Shown: piece after piece, positions 36,179 to 43,901 of the stretch
Position numbering within the stretch: the stretch's first letter is position 1
How the letters are laid out: each line of letters starts with the position of its first letter
Origin: Microvirga subterranea
GTDB lineage: Bacteria > Pseudomonadota > Alphaproteobacteria > Rhizobiales > Beijerinckiaceae
Length of the DNA stretch: 64,000 bases
Assembly (NCBI RefSeq): GCF_003350535.1
Contig: NZ_QQBB01000005.1
Location: 310,001-374,000, forward strand
Direction of reading: 5' to 3'
Translations under genes and position numbers: made by a program
The notes under the pieces: generated by a model
What the model saw: only the letters and a program-made list of their open reading frames with translations
Told to the model about the DNA's origin: nothing
Database searches by the model: none

Positions 36179-36946
36179 CTACGGCGCGCCATGCTGGAGG
36201 AGCACCACCAGCGTCGCCAGAGCGCTGGCCGCGGACAGTCCGCTGAACGCGATGAGGAGCGCGACTGCCCGGCGCATGGGCCGGTCAGCGGCCGTCGTCA
36301 GCTCACGGATCCGTTTGTCGAAATCCGCCAGAACCGTATCGAAGCGCATGTGGAAGACCTCGATATCGGCAATCTTGCCGGCGAGCTCCGTCTGGCTGGC
36401 GCGGACGACGTCGAGAGCTGCCCCGATGCCGTTCTCCTGGCCGACGATCTCGTCGATCTGCTTGGAGGCGTCGCGGAGCGCATTGGAGACCTCCCGCTGA
36501 ACGAACTGCGACCGGCGCTGCGCCTCGATGAGAAGTTCGAGCCTGTCGAGAACGCGGTTCAGCGGGCCGCTAATCGCCGCTTCGGCGGCCCTCTCGTCAT
36601 GGCTGGGCGACTGGAGGACCACCTCCTCGCCGGTGCTGGGGGAGACGGCCACGACGGCGAGGTTGCTGGATATGCCAGCCACCGCCTCCGGCAACTCGAC
36701 CTCGAATGCGTGCCCGCCATCGCCGATCCCGTTGCGCCGGAGATCGACTCGCGGAAGATCCGCCGTCGCGGAGCAGATCATCCGGCCTTCGAGCAGGATC
36801 CTGATCAGGAGGCGCTCGGTCGGGCGTGCGCTGTCCCAAACCCAGCCGAACAGCCTGCGGCCTTCGATGGCATCGAGGCGACCGTGGATCTGGGAGGCGG
36901 CCGGTTGGTCCGCGACGGCCAGTGCGTTCTTCTGTGCTGTGCTCAT
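36179..36946 (-). CDS. GW-module, coiled-coil, C-terminally anchored membrane protein
   Basis: 255 aa. Residues ~20-115 form a beta-rich module with LFGWVWDSARPTERLLIRIL and LPRVDLRRNGIGDGGHAF, related to the GW modules of its large neighbours. A coiled coil (~125-215) follows. A single C-terminal transmembrane helix (AVALLIAFSGLSAASALATL) then ends the protein almost at once, so most of it faces the cytoplasm. The ATG overlaps the GT4 stop by four bases. It could be a scaffold that holds the glycosyltransferases at the membrane; this is inference from architecture and position. Confidence 0.75.
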   Translation of the reverse strand: MSTAQKNALAVADQPAASQIHGRLDAIEGRRLFGWVWDSARPTERLLIRILLEGRMICSATADLPRVDLRRNGIGDGGHAFEVELPEAVAGISSNLAVVAVSPSTGEEVVLQSPSHDERAAEAAISGPLNRVLDRLELLIEAQRRSQFVQREVSNALRDASKQIDEIVGQENGIGAALDVVRASQTELAGKIADIEVFHMRFDTVLADFDKRIRELTTAADRPMRRAVALLIAFSGLSAASALATLVVLLQHGAP

Positions 36947-38223
36947 GCGGCGTTCGCTTTCAATTCGATGATGTCGGCTTGTCTGCGGATGCTGCCGTAG
37001 ATGGAGAGGTGCCGTTCGGCGACCTCGGCTATGCTCGGGGGCGGCGTGATCCCCGCCACGAGAGCGTTCCAGAGATCGGGCGTCTCGATCGCGCGACGCA
37101 TCGCCTGCGCGAGGGAGATCGGATCGTCAGGGCGGACGAGCATGCCATCGACCCCGTCGCGCACCGCCTCGGCCATTCCGCCGATATTGCTGGTGATAAC
37201 CGGGCGCCGGTGCTGGAAGGCCTCTTGGATGACAAGAGGGGCATTCTCCCACCAGATCGACGGAACCACGACCCAGTCGACGGCCGACACGAGACCCGGG
37301 ATTTCGTCGGGACGATACGGCCCGAGGCGTACGACGTGGGAGCCAGCTTCCTCGGCGAGCGTCTCGACCTCGTCGACGAACTCCTTCGCCTGGAATGGCG
37401 CTCCGCCATGCAGGCGGAGCTCGAAATCTTCCGTGCCCGTTGCGATCAGGCGCTGAACTGCCTTCAGCAGGACCGGGGCTCCCTTCCAGGGATTGAGGTT
37501 GCCGAAATAGCCGAACACATGACGCCGGCCGTTCGGGGACGGACGATGGCCCGCCGGCTCGACGGTCGGACGGCCGTTCGGCACGACCGTGATGCGGTCG
37601 GCATCGAGTCCCCAGGAGACGAACCGATCCTTGATGAATCGGCTCGGGGCAATGAAGCGGTCGACCTGCCGGAACGATGTCTTGATGAACTGCTCCCGAA
37701 GCAGGAAGCGGTCTGCCGAAATCTCCGGAAAACAACCGCTGCAGCGGTTCGGGGAGGCGCGCTCGCATCGCTCGCGGCCCTTGGTGCGGACCATGAGGCC
37801 GTCATGAGCGCAGATGGGGTAATAATCGTGCAGCGTCATGACGATGCGGGCGTTCGGCAGGATCCGGCGCACCAGCGCGATGAACTCGACGCCGATGAGC
37901 AGGACGTGGTGGATGTGCACGACGTCCGGCCGGAACTCCTCCAGCAGGTTCACGAGGTGAGGCACGGTTCCGTACGAGTCGATCTGGCTCAGGTAGAAGC
38001 GCTCGAAGTGACCGCTCCACATGATGACCTCGTCAGGCGTGTCGCCGACCGCCTGGAAGCTCGTGCCGGGGCGCTGCTCGCGGTGGATGTTGTTTGTAGC
38101 CGCCAGGAACAACGCCTCGATCTCCGGACGCGAACGGAACTCGCGAAACAGGTCGTGCGCGAGGATCTCCGTTCCGCCAGGGTGAAGGTCCGGGTGGTTA
38201 TGGGCGACGACGAGAACGCGCAT
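36943..38223 (-). CDS. glycosyltransferase family 4 protein
   Basis: 426 aa, GT-B fold. The start is MRVLVVAHNHPDLHPGGTEI. HIHHVLLIGVEF, TLHDYYPICAHDG and the insert CERASPNRCSGCFPEIS parallel the other GT4 of this locus. The donor domain has FGYFGNLNPWKGAPVLLKAV, VPSIWWENAPLVIQEAF and IGGMAEAVRDGVDGMLV. It starts two bases after the methyltransferase stop, and its own stop overlaps the next gene, so translation is coupled. Probably adds one sugar of the surface glycan; donor unknown. Confidence 0.9.
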   Translation of the reverse strand: MRVLVVAHNHPDLHPGGTEILAHDLFREFRSRPEIEALFLAATNNIHREQRPGTSFQAVGDTPDEVIMWSGHFERFYLSQIDSYGTVPHLVNLLEEFRPDVVHIHHVLLIGVEFIALVRRILPNARIVMTLHDYYPICAHDGLMVRTKGRERCERASPNRCSGCFPEISADRFLLREQFIKTSFRQVDRFIAPSRFIKDRFVSWGLDADRITVVPNGRPTVEPAGHRPSPNGRRHVFGYFGNLNPWKGAPVLLKAVQRLIATGTEDFELRLHGGAPFQAKEFVDEVETLAEEAGSHVVRLGPYRPDEIPGLVSAVDWVVVPSIWWENAPLVIQEAFQHRRPVITSNIGGMAEAVRDGVDGMLVRPDDPISLAQAMRRAIETPDLWNALVAGITPPPSIAEVAERHLSIYGSIRRQADIIELKANAA

Positions 38224-38225
38224 GG

Positions 38226-39062
38226 TCAGGCCACGTGCTCTGGCTTGATCGCAATGATCACGTCCTGGTAATGCGTGCTCTCCACGCCGCGCCAATGGCC
38301 GAAGCTGACGCGTCGGATCTCGAGGCCTGCATTCTTTAGAATGTCTTGGATGATCCCATTGTCGAAGCCGATCGCCCCGAGCGGAGCTGCGGGATCGGCG
38401 ATCCAGGTCCCTGCCTTCTCGCCCTTCAGGAAGCGCGGCCGGGCCTTGTCCGATGCGGTGTCCTCCGGCGTGACCAGAAAGGCCGTCAGGAACAGCCGCC
38501 CGCCCGGCACCAGAAGCCGCATGACCTCGCGCGCATAAGCGGTGATTTCGCTCGCCGGGAGATGGGTTGCGACAGACACCATCGTGACGAAGTCGAAGCG
38601 TGATCCGGCGAAGGGAAGCACGACCTCATGGCCGGGAATCGCGCCACCGGGATTGTAGAGCTCGTGCGCGACATCGACCCTGCAGAACCGGAAGTTCGGA
38701 TAGGCGGACGTGATGTTCTGAACGCACCACTCGATGCCCTCGTTGACCGGGTCGACGCCCTCGTAGAAGGCATGGTTCGGGTCGAGGTACTGGGTGAGCG
38801 GAACGGCCATCCGACCGATGCCGCAGCCGATGTCGAGCACGCGATCGGATGACTTGAGCCCGCCGAGCCGGACGTAGTGTCCGAGATATTCGAGGCCGAT
38901 AGCACGATAGTCGCCGTCGCCGACATAGACGTTCTCCGGCGCCGGGCACGGCAGTTCGTCGTTGCGGGAGATTTCGTTCATCAGCTGCGTGAGGCGCGCG
39001 GAGTCGAAGCCTTCCGGAGCAACTTCCGAGCGTTCGGCCTTGAGGTCGAAATGAGCATTCAT
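38226..39062 (-). CDS. SAM-dependent methyltransferase (class I)
   Basis: 278 aa. SAM-binding motif I is VLDIGCGIGRMAVPL, motif II is near FDFVTMVSVATHLPA, and the post-motif LLVPGGRLFLTAFLVTP is typical. Probably methylates a sugar or glycan terminus, as judged from its place between two glycosyltransferase genes; chain-terminating methylation is a known role of such enzymes in O-antigen synthesis. ATG 39062 overlaps the preceding gene's stop (ATGA) and has AAGGA about 10 bases upstream. Confidence 0.9.
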   Translation of the reverse strand: MNAHFDLKAERSEVAPEGFDSARLTQLMNEISRNDELPCPAPENVYVGDGDYRAIGLEYLGHYVRLGGLKSSDRVLDIGCGIGRMAVPLTQYLDPNHAFYEGVDPVNEGIEWCVQNITSAYPNFRFCRVDVAHELYNPGGAIPGHEVVLPFAGSRFDFVTMVSVATHLPASEITAYAREVMRLLVPGGRLFLTAFLVTPEDTASDKARPRFLKGEKAGTWIADPAAPLGAIGFDNGIIQDILKNAGLEIRRVSFGHWRGVESTHYQDVIIAIKPEHVA

Positions 39063-41293
39063 ATCACGGCGTTCCTTGTCTTGCGCTGCCGACCGGATTG
39101 CATGATCGAGGTCATGAGATCGCCCCAGCGCTCCGTGTGCAGAGCGCAATTGTACTGCCAGGCGATGCCACGCATGTATTCGGCATTCAGCGACATCGAT
39201 TTGCGCTCGAGGTGATAGAGCTCGACGTCGGGTGCGTACGCGATCTTACGATCCGTCATGGTGATTTTGAGGCAGAGATCGCTATCTTCGTAATCTCCGA
39301 CGACGTAATCTTCAGTGAAGCCGCCGACGGCTTCGAAGACCGCACGCGGCGTGACGAGGCATGCGCCGGTGACCGCAGGAACCAGACGCTCCTCAGATGC
39401 GCGCTCGTAATCGCGCGGCATGCCTTTGTGATAATGCTGGTTCAGCCAGCGGCCGTGATGGTCCTTCGAGAAGTACATCCCGGCGTGCTGGATCGAACCG
39501 TCCTCGAACAGCAGCTTCGGCCCGACCGCACCGATACGGCGCCGGCCGTTGAGGCGTCCCACTAGGATTTCAAGCCAGCCGGGTTCGATCGGAATGACGT
39601 CCGAATTCACGAGGGCCAGAACGTCTCCACGTGCGTAGGTCGCCCCGACATTGTTCGCGCACGCATACCCGCCGTTACGCTCCATGATGATGAGCGTCGT
39701 CGGGAGGTCGTAGACGAGATGGAGACCCCGCAGGAGATGTTCGACGTCCCGAGCCTGCTCCGGTGAATCTAGAACATAGATCACCTCCGCATTTGACCTG
39801 AACCAGGAGTCCATGGCGAACGCGGCAATCTGAAACCGGAGAAAGTCCAGGGCCTTGTAGAGCGGAACGATCACCGAGACTCTCGGTCTTGCGATCGGAC
39901 TGCCGATCTCCTTGACGGAAGGCCGGCCGACTCTCGTTCGCGCCTGCTCGTGCAAGTCTGCAATGACCGGCGCAAGAACGTTCGTCAGCAGACTATCATC
40001 CACATGCTGGGCGGGAATGGCCCGCAGAGCGGCAGCCCGCGCTTCCACAGGATCAGCCGGCTGGAGCGGTGGGACGAGCGCATGCGTGGCGCCGGATCTC
40101 AGGCGCAGGCGAAAGCGGGGTTGAAGAAGCGGCGCAGGACCGGACGGCATTGCGGCAAGGACCGCGAAACCCGTCGCAGGAACCTTCGACCCCTTGATCG
40201 GGCCGGCCACGTCGACCGGAAAGCAGCGAAGGTCTGCGGAAAGGTCCTGTATCCGGTCGGCAGGGCCCAACGCATCGATGCCTGCGAACAGATGAACCGG
40301 ATCGCGGTACCAGCCTGTGACCAGCGTGCCGGCCGGCGTCGAGATGGCGGAGACGATCTCAGCCGAGGGGGCTGTTGCATGGGAGGCTGCACGTTGCGCC
40401 CTCAGCGGCGCGCGCAGCTGCACCTCTATCGCGAGGGCCCGTCCGGCCGTCGAGTGGCGTGCGATCTCCACCAGCAGGTGCTCGCGCAGACCCGGTGCAT
40501 TCTTGGCATGTTCGCGAAGCCAGCGGTCGATCGGGGGAGGGGCCCGATCGGGACGGCGCACCTTTCGGACGGATAGCCCGCGGGGCCCGACGAGGACGAT
40601 CAGGCCGTCCTCCGAAGGAATGGCTGTCCTCTCGGCTAAGATATGAATGAGATCGCGGGCATCTTGCGGTGAATTGATTCGATAGGGAGCGCACGCAACG
40701 CGCACAGGTCCCTGGTCGCCAAGAGCGTACACGGCGTCGATCTTGCCGAAGCCCTCGGAAAGGGAAGTCTGGAGCAGGACAAGCTCGCCCGTTGCCTGTG
40801 CGGATACGATCGCCGGACTGGGATCGGTGGAGATCTGCGCCAGGACCTCGTGCAGGATTCTGATGAAGGTTCGGCTCCGCCGAAGGCGGAACATGACGCT
40901 CCAGACGTTGAAGAGCGCCGAGACGAGGGCGATGCGCCCCGACCGGGTGATGCCGGCAAGCAGCGTCTCGGCATCGACAGCCGTGATGATCTCGTGGGCC
41001 TCGACCAGGATATCCGCGGGCGGATAGAGCGGCCCCGCCGACAGGACGGCTTCCAGGTCGCCGTCGTTCGGGCGCTTCAAGGCCCACACAAGTCGCGCGC
41101 CGCCGTCCGTGCGAGTAAGGCGCAGCGATGCGAGCGGCGCGATCGTACGGTTGTCCGTCGCGAATTGAGGAGACGAGAATCGCGCGGCCTGCGATACGTC
41201 CCACGCAACGAGAAGCACGTCCCGGCCGAGACTTGAAATCTCGACGCGGTCCGTGTGCTTACGGGTTCGAATGGGGTCTGCGAGGTCAGACAT
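39059..41293 (-). CDS. large protein with GT2 glycosyltransferase C-terminal domain
   Basis: 744 aa, no signal peptide. The first ~460 residues are unusual beta-rich sequence with a GW-type module (GTLVTGWYRDPVHLFAGIDA). The GT2 domain (~470-744) looks active: RVSVIVPLYKALDFLRFQ, LALVNSDVIPIEPGWLE (DxD-like), SIQHAGMYF, GACLVTPRAVFEAVGGF and DYEDSDLCLKI (acidic catalytic pair). It is the first gene of a nine-gene operon that runs to galE, lies 76 bases downstream of the RTX gene, and overlaps the methyltransferase start. The function of the N-terminal part is unknown. Confidence 0.85.
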   Translation of the reverse strand: MSDLADPIRTRKHTDRVEISSLGRDVLLVAWDVSQAARFSSPQFATDNRTIAPLASLRLTRTDGGARLVWALKRPNDGDLEAVLSAGPLYPPADILVEAHEIITAVDAETLLAGITRSGRIALVSALFNVWSVMFRLRRSRTFIRILHEVLAQISTDPSPAIVSAQATGELVLLQTSLSEGFGKIDAVYALGDQGPVRVACAPYRINSPQDARDLIHILAERTAIPSEDGLIVLVGPRGLSVRKVRRPDRAPPPIDRWLREHAKNAPGLREHLLVEIARHSTAGRALAIEVQLRAPLRAQRAASHATAPSAEIVSAISTPAGTLVTGWYRDPVHLFAGIDALGPADRIQDLSADLRCFPVDVAGPIKGSKVPATGFAVLAAMPSGPAPLLQPRFRLRLRSGATHALVPPLQPADPVEARAAALRAIPAQHVDDSLLTNVLAPVIADLHEQARTRVGRPSVKEIGSPIARPRVSVIVPLYKALDFLRFQIAAFAMDSWFRSNAEVIYVLDSPEQARDVEHLLRGLHLVYDLPTTLIIMERNGGYACANNVGATYARGDVLALVNSDVIPIEPGWLEILVGRLNGRRRIGAVGPKLLFEDGSIQHAGMYFSKDHHGRWLNQHYHKGMPRDYERASEERLVPAVTGACLVTPRAVFEAVGGFTEDYVVGDYEDSDLCLKITMTDRKIAYAPDVELYHLERKSMSLNAEYMRGIAWQYNCALHTERWGDLMTSIMQSGRQRKTRNAVI

Positions 41294-41369
41294 TCAATGA
41301 CTGCTCAAGGGGCGCTCGTGATATGGATGTCGCGGAACATGTCCGCGACATCCGGTTTCGGGTGATCGA

Positions 41370-42110
41370 TCAGTGAACGGAGAAATAGTCGGTCGGGTTG
41401 TTGTGCACGTCGTCGGCATCGACATTGACGAGCGTGATCTTGTCGCCGTTGCCGAGATCGATGACGGTGTTGTGTCCGACCTGCTCGACACGGCCGGCGA
41501 GATCGTCTGCCGATTGGATGTCGGTGCCGTTGATGCCCTTGGAGATCTGAAGAATGTCCTGGCCGGCCTTGAAGTCGAGGACGACATCGTTGCCGCCGCC
41601 GCCGCTGAACACGAATGTGTCGCCGCCGGCGCCGCCATGCAGGATGTCGTCGCCCGCGCCTCCCGTCAGGATATCGTCGCCGTTGCCGCCACGGAGGACG
41701 TCATCGCCGGCGCCGCCCACGAGGACGTCATTGCCGTTGTTTCCTTCAAGGATATCGTTGCCGTCGCCGCCGAACAGAATGTCGTCGCCGTTTCCGCCCC
41801 GCAGGTAATCGTCGCCGGAATTGCCCTGAAGAACGTCGTTTCCGTTGTTGCCGAACAGGACGTCGTCGCCGTCGTTCCCCTGCATGATGTCGGCGCCGTT
41901 GCCGCCGAAAAGGGTGTCGTTGTCGAGGCCACCTGACAGCCAGTCATCACCGTTGTTACCGAACAGGATGTCGTCTCCCTCGCCGCCGGAGAGGGCGTCG
42001 CTGTCACCTCCTCCGAAGAGCAGGTCGTCGCCACCATGACCGAAGATGACGTCCGGGCCCGGTGTTCCGTTGAGGGTGTCGTTAAAGGCACCGCCTCCGA
42101 TAGTCGCCAT
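41370..42110 (-). CDS. small RTX calcium-binding protein, predicted type I secretion substrate
   Basis: 246 aa. Residues ~5-165 are almost entirely glycine/aspartate nonapeptides of the type GGxGxDxLx (for example GGAGDDVLRGGNGDDILTGG), which form a calcium beta-roll outside the cell. The remainder (FVFSGGGGNDVVLDFKAGQD ... TLVNVDADDV) is the standard C-terminal RTX/Serralysin-like segment carrying the uncleaved secretion signal. There is no N-terminal signal peptide. It is encoded directly downstream of HlyD- and PrtD-type genes, its likely exporter. No enzymatic domain is present, so a surface or matrix role is likely. Confidence 0.93.
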   Translation of the reverse strand: MATIGGGAFNDTLNGTPGPDVIFGHGGDDLLFGGGDSDALSGGEGDDILFGNNGDDWLSGGLDNDTLFGGNGADIMQGNDGDDVLFGNNGNDVLQGNSGDDYLRGGNGDDILFGGDGNDILEGNNGNDVLVGGAGDDVLRGGNGDDILTGGAGDDILHGGAGGDTFVFSGGGGNDVVLDFKAGQDILQISKGINGTDIQSADDLAGRVEQVGHNTVIDLGNGDKITLVNVDADDVHNNPTDYFSVH

Positions 42111-42512
42111 ATGTGTTTCCTTATCGTCTGGACTGGACGAGCGGCCGTACGGCCGATCGCATCTCTGAGCCGAATGAAAGCGCTGACTGCGCAGCGAGGA
42201 TGGGCCGAGCCGAACATTGGGTGTCGAACAAGGGGCCCGGCAAGCACTGTGATAAGACAGCGCTTCTGGCTTGTAAATATTAATTGAGTATTTTTCTAAT
42301 TATGACAGTAATTGTCACATATGTGGCGATTATTTGACAGATATAAATCAAAATACCTTTGAGATTACTTTATTATTATTTCGAAAATTGAACTATAGTC
42401 TATGTGTATCGACTGAGCTGCGGATGCCCGTAGGCAATCGCGACAGGGCCACCCCTGTCGCGGTGCTGACGTGATCGGTACTCGTAAGAATTTGCACCGC
42501 GACGCAGTCCGC
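42111..42512. promoter_or_regulatory. 402-base AT-rich regulatory gap upstream of the RTX gene
   Basis: No gene. About 42270-42410 is far richer in A+T than its surroundings and holds many TA steps. It contains TGACA-N5-TGTCA (42303-42317) and the perfect palindrome CACATATGTG (42316-42325). This should be the promoter and regulator-binding region of the RTX gene. The texture resembles targets of MucR/Ros-type regulators of rhizobial exopolysaccharide, which is an inference only. Confidence 0.5.
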
Positions 42513-43901
42513 CTATTCCTCGCGGAATGCGCGGTTGAAGCTCTCGGTGATCGGTCCCAGCAGATAGTCGATCGCGCGGCGCGGTTTATTGAGAACGAGG
42601 ATTTCCGCCGGCATGCCGGGATAAAGAGTGGGTGCCGCGTTTGCCTTCAGGCTTTGAGGGTCGATCTCGGCGCGTGCGACGAAGAAGGCGAAGTCGTTTC
42701 GCTCGTCCACCTGCTGGTCGGCCGAGAGATATGTGAGCTTGCCCGGAAGCGGAGGCGTCGTCCGGTTGTTGAAGGCGGTGAGCCTGATCTGCACCGGTGC
42801 TCCCACGTGAACGGAGTCGATGTCGCGCAGCCCGACTTTGGCTTCGACGATCAGGGGTTCGTTCTCGGGCACGATGTCGAGGATCGGCTGCCCCGCGGCG
42901 ATCACGCTCCCCGGCGTGTGGGAACGGATGTTGGTAACGATCCCGTTCTCCGGCGATACCACGTCGATGCGACGAAGAACGTCGGTTGCCGCGTTGAGGC
43001 GCTCCATCGTGTCGGCGAGATCGAGCTGCGCCGTCTGGATGTCGGCGGCCACCTGTTGCTGGAAATCGTTTCCAAGCGACAGGATCTCGAGTTCGGCCGC
43101 AGCCTTGGCTTGCTCGGCCTTGGCCTTTCGCGAGGCGAGTTCGCCCGCCTGACCCATGAGCTGGCTTTCCCGCGTCTGCATCTCGGTGAGGCGGGGACGC
43201 GGCGCGTAGCCTTTCTCCACCAGGCTTGCAACGGCCTTGAGCTCCCGATCGAGCAGTTCCGCCTGACGGGTGTTCGCCTCCGTTTGGGATTGTACCGCTT
43301 GGAGTTCCGCCACCTGTTGCTCGATGGTCTTTCGCTGGATCTCGACCTTGCGGTTGAACATCTCGCGTCGTGCGTGGAAGAACCTGTTCTCCGCCTTGAG
43401 GATCTCGCCTGCGGTCGGCCCCTCGGCCGCAAGGAGGTCCGGCGGGAAGGTCAGTTCCGTAAGGCCGGCTTGTTCGGCTCTCAAGCGCACCAGACGCGCT
43501 TCGAGCCCGATTCGCTTCGAGCGAAGCTGCTCGAGTTCCGCTTTCGCCCGCGTGTCGTCGAGGCGCATGACGGGTTGACCGGCCTTCACCACCTGTCCCT
43601 CATGCGCCAGCAGCGTCTTGAGGATACCGCCTTCCAGGTGGCTCAGTGTCTTGCGCTTCGAATCGACGACGATCGTCGCGGTTGCGACGGCGGCGCTGTC
43701 GAGATGCGTCGTGACCGCCCAGGCCGTAAGGCTTCCGAGGCCGAGGAATACCGTGGTCAGGCCTGCGATCACCGGAACGCGATAGGACGGCTCGCGCGGC
43801 TCGTCGTCCTGAAACCGTTCGGTCCAGGATTTCAGCTCCGTCTTCGAAGTCGTTGCCGGAGCGGAGGGATGGGCCTTGATGATTTCGACAGGGTTCTTCA
43901 T
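42513..43901 (-). CDS. type I secretion membrane-fusion protein, HlyD/PrtE family
   Basis: 462 aa. A cytoplasmic N-terminus is followed by a transmembrane helix (VPVIAGLTTVFLGLGSLTAW, ~45-65). The lipoyl half-motif HLEGGILKTLLAHEGQVVKAG leads into a long alpha-helical hairpin (~100-290), the second lipoyl half, and a beta-barrel domain ending YPGMPAEILVL. It bridges the inner-membrane ATPase and an outer-membrane TolC-like channel (not encoded in this window). ATG 43901 overlaps the ABC gene's stop (ATGA). Confidence 0.95.
   Translation of the reverse strand: MKNPVEIIKAHPSAPATTSKTELKSWTERFQDDEPREPSYRVPVIAGLTTVFLGLGSLTAWAVTTHLDSAAVATATIVVDSKRKTLSHLEGGILKTLLAHEGQVVKAGQPVMRLDDTRAKAELEQLRSKRIGLEARLVRLRAEQAGLTELTFPPDLLAAEGPTAGEILKAENRFFHARREMFNRKVEIQRKTIEQQVAELQAVQSQTEANTRQAELLDRELKAVASLVEKGYAPRPRLTEMQTRESQLMGQAGELASRKAKAEQAKAAAELEILSLGNDFQQQVAADIQTAQLDLADTMERLNAATDVLRRIDVVSPENGIVTNIRSHTPGSVIAAGQPILDIVPENEPLIVEAKVGLRDIDSVHVGAPVQIRLTAFNNRTTPPLPGKLTYLSADQQVDERNDFAFFVARAEIDPQSLKANAAPTLYPGMPAEILVLNKPRRAIDYLLGPITESFNRAFREE

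Noticed and set aside
41554..42039. Tandem short DNA repeats, considered as a CRISPR or satellite array
   Set aside because: They are the in-frame codons of RTX glycine/aspartate nonapeptides, without constant repeats or unique spacers.
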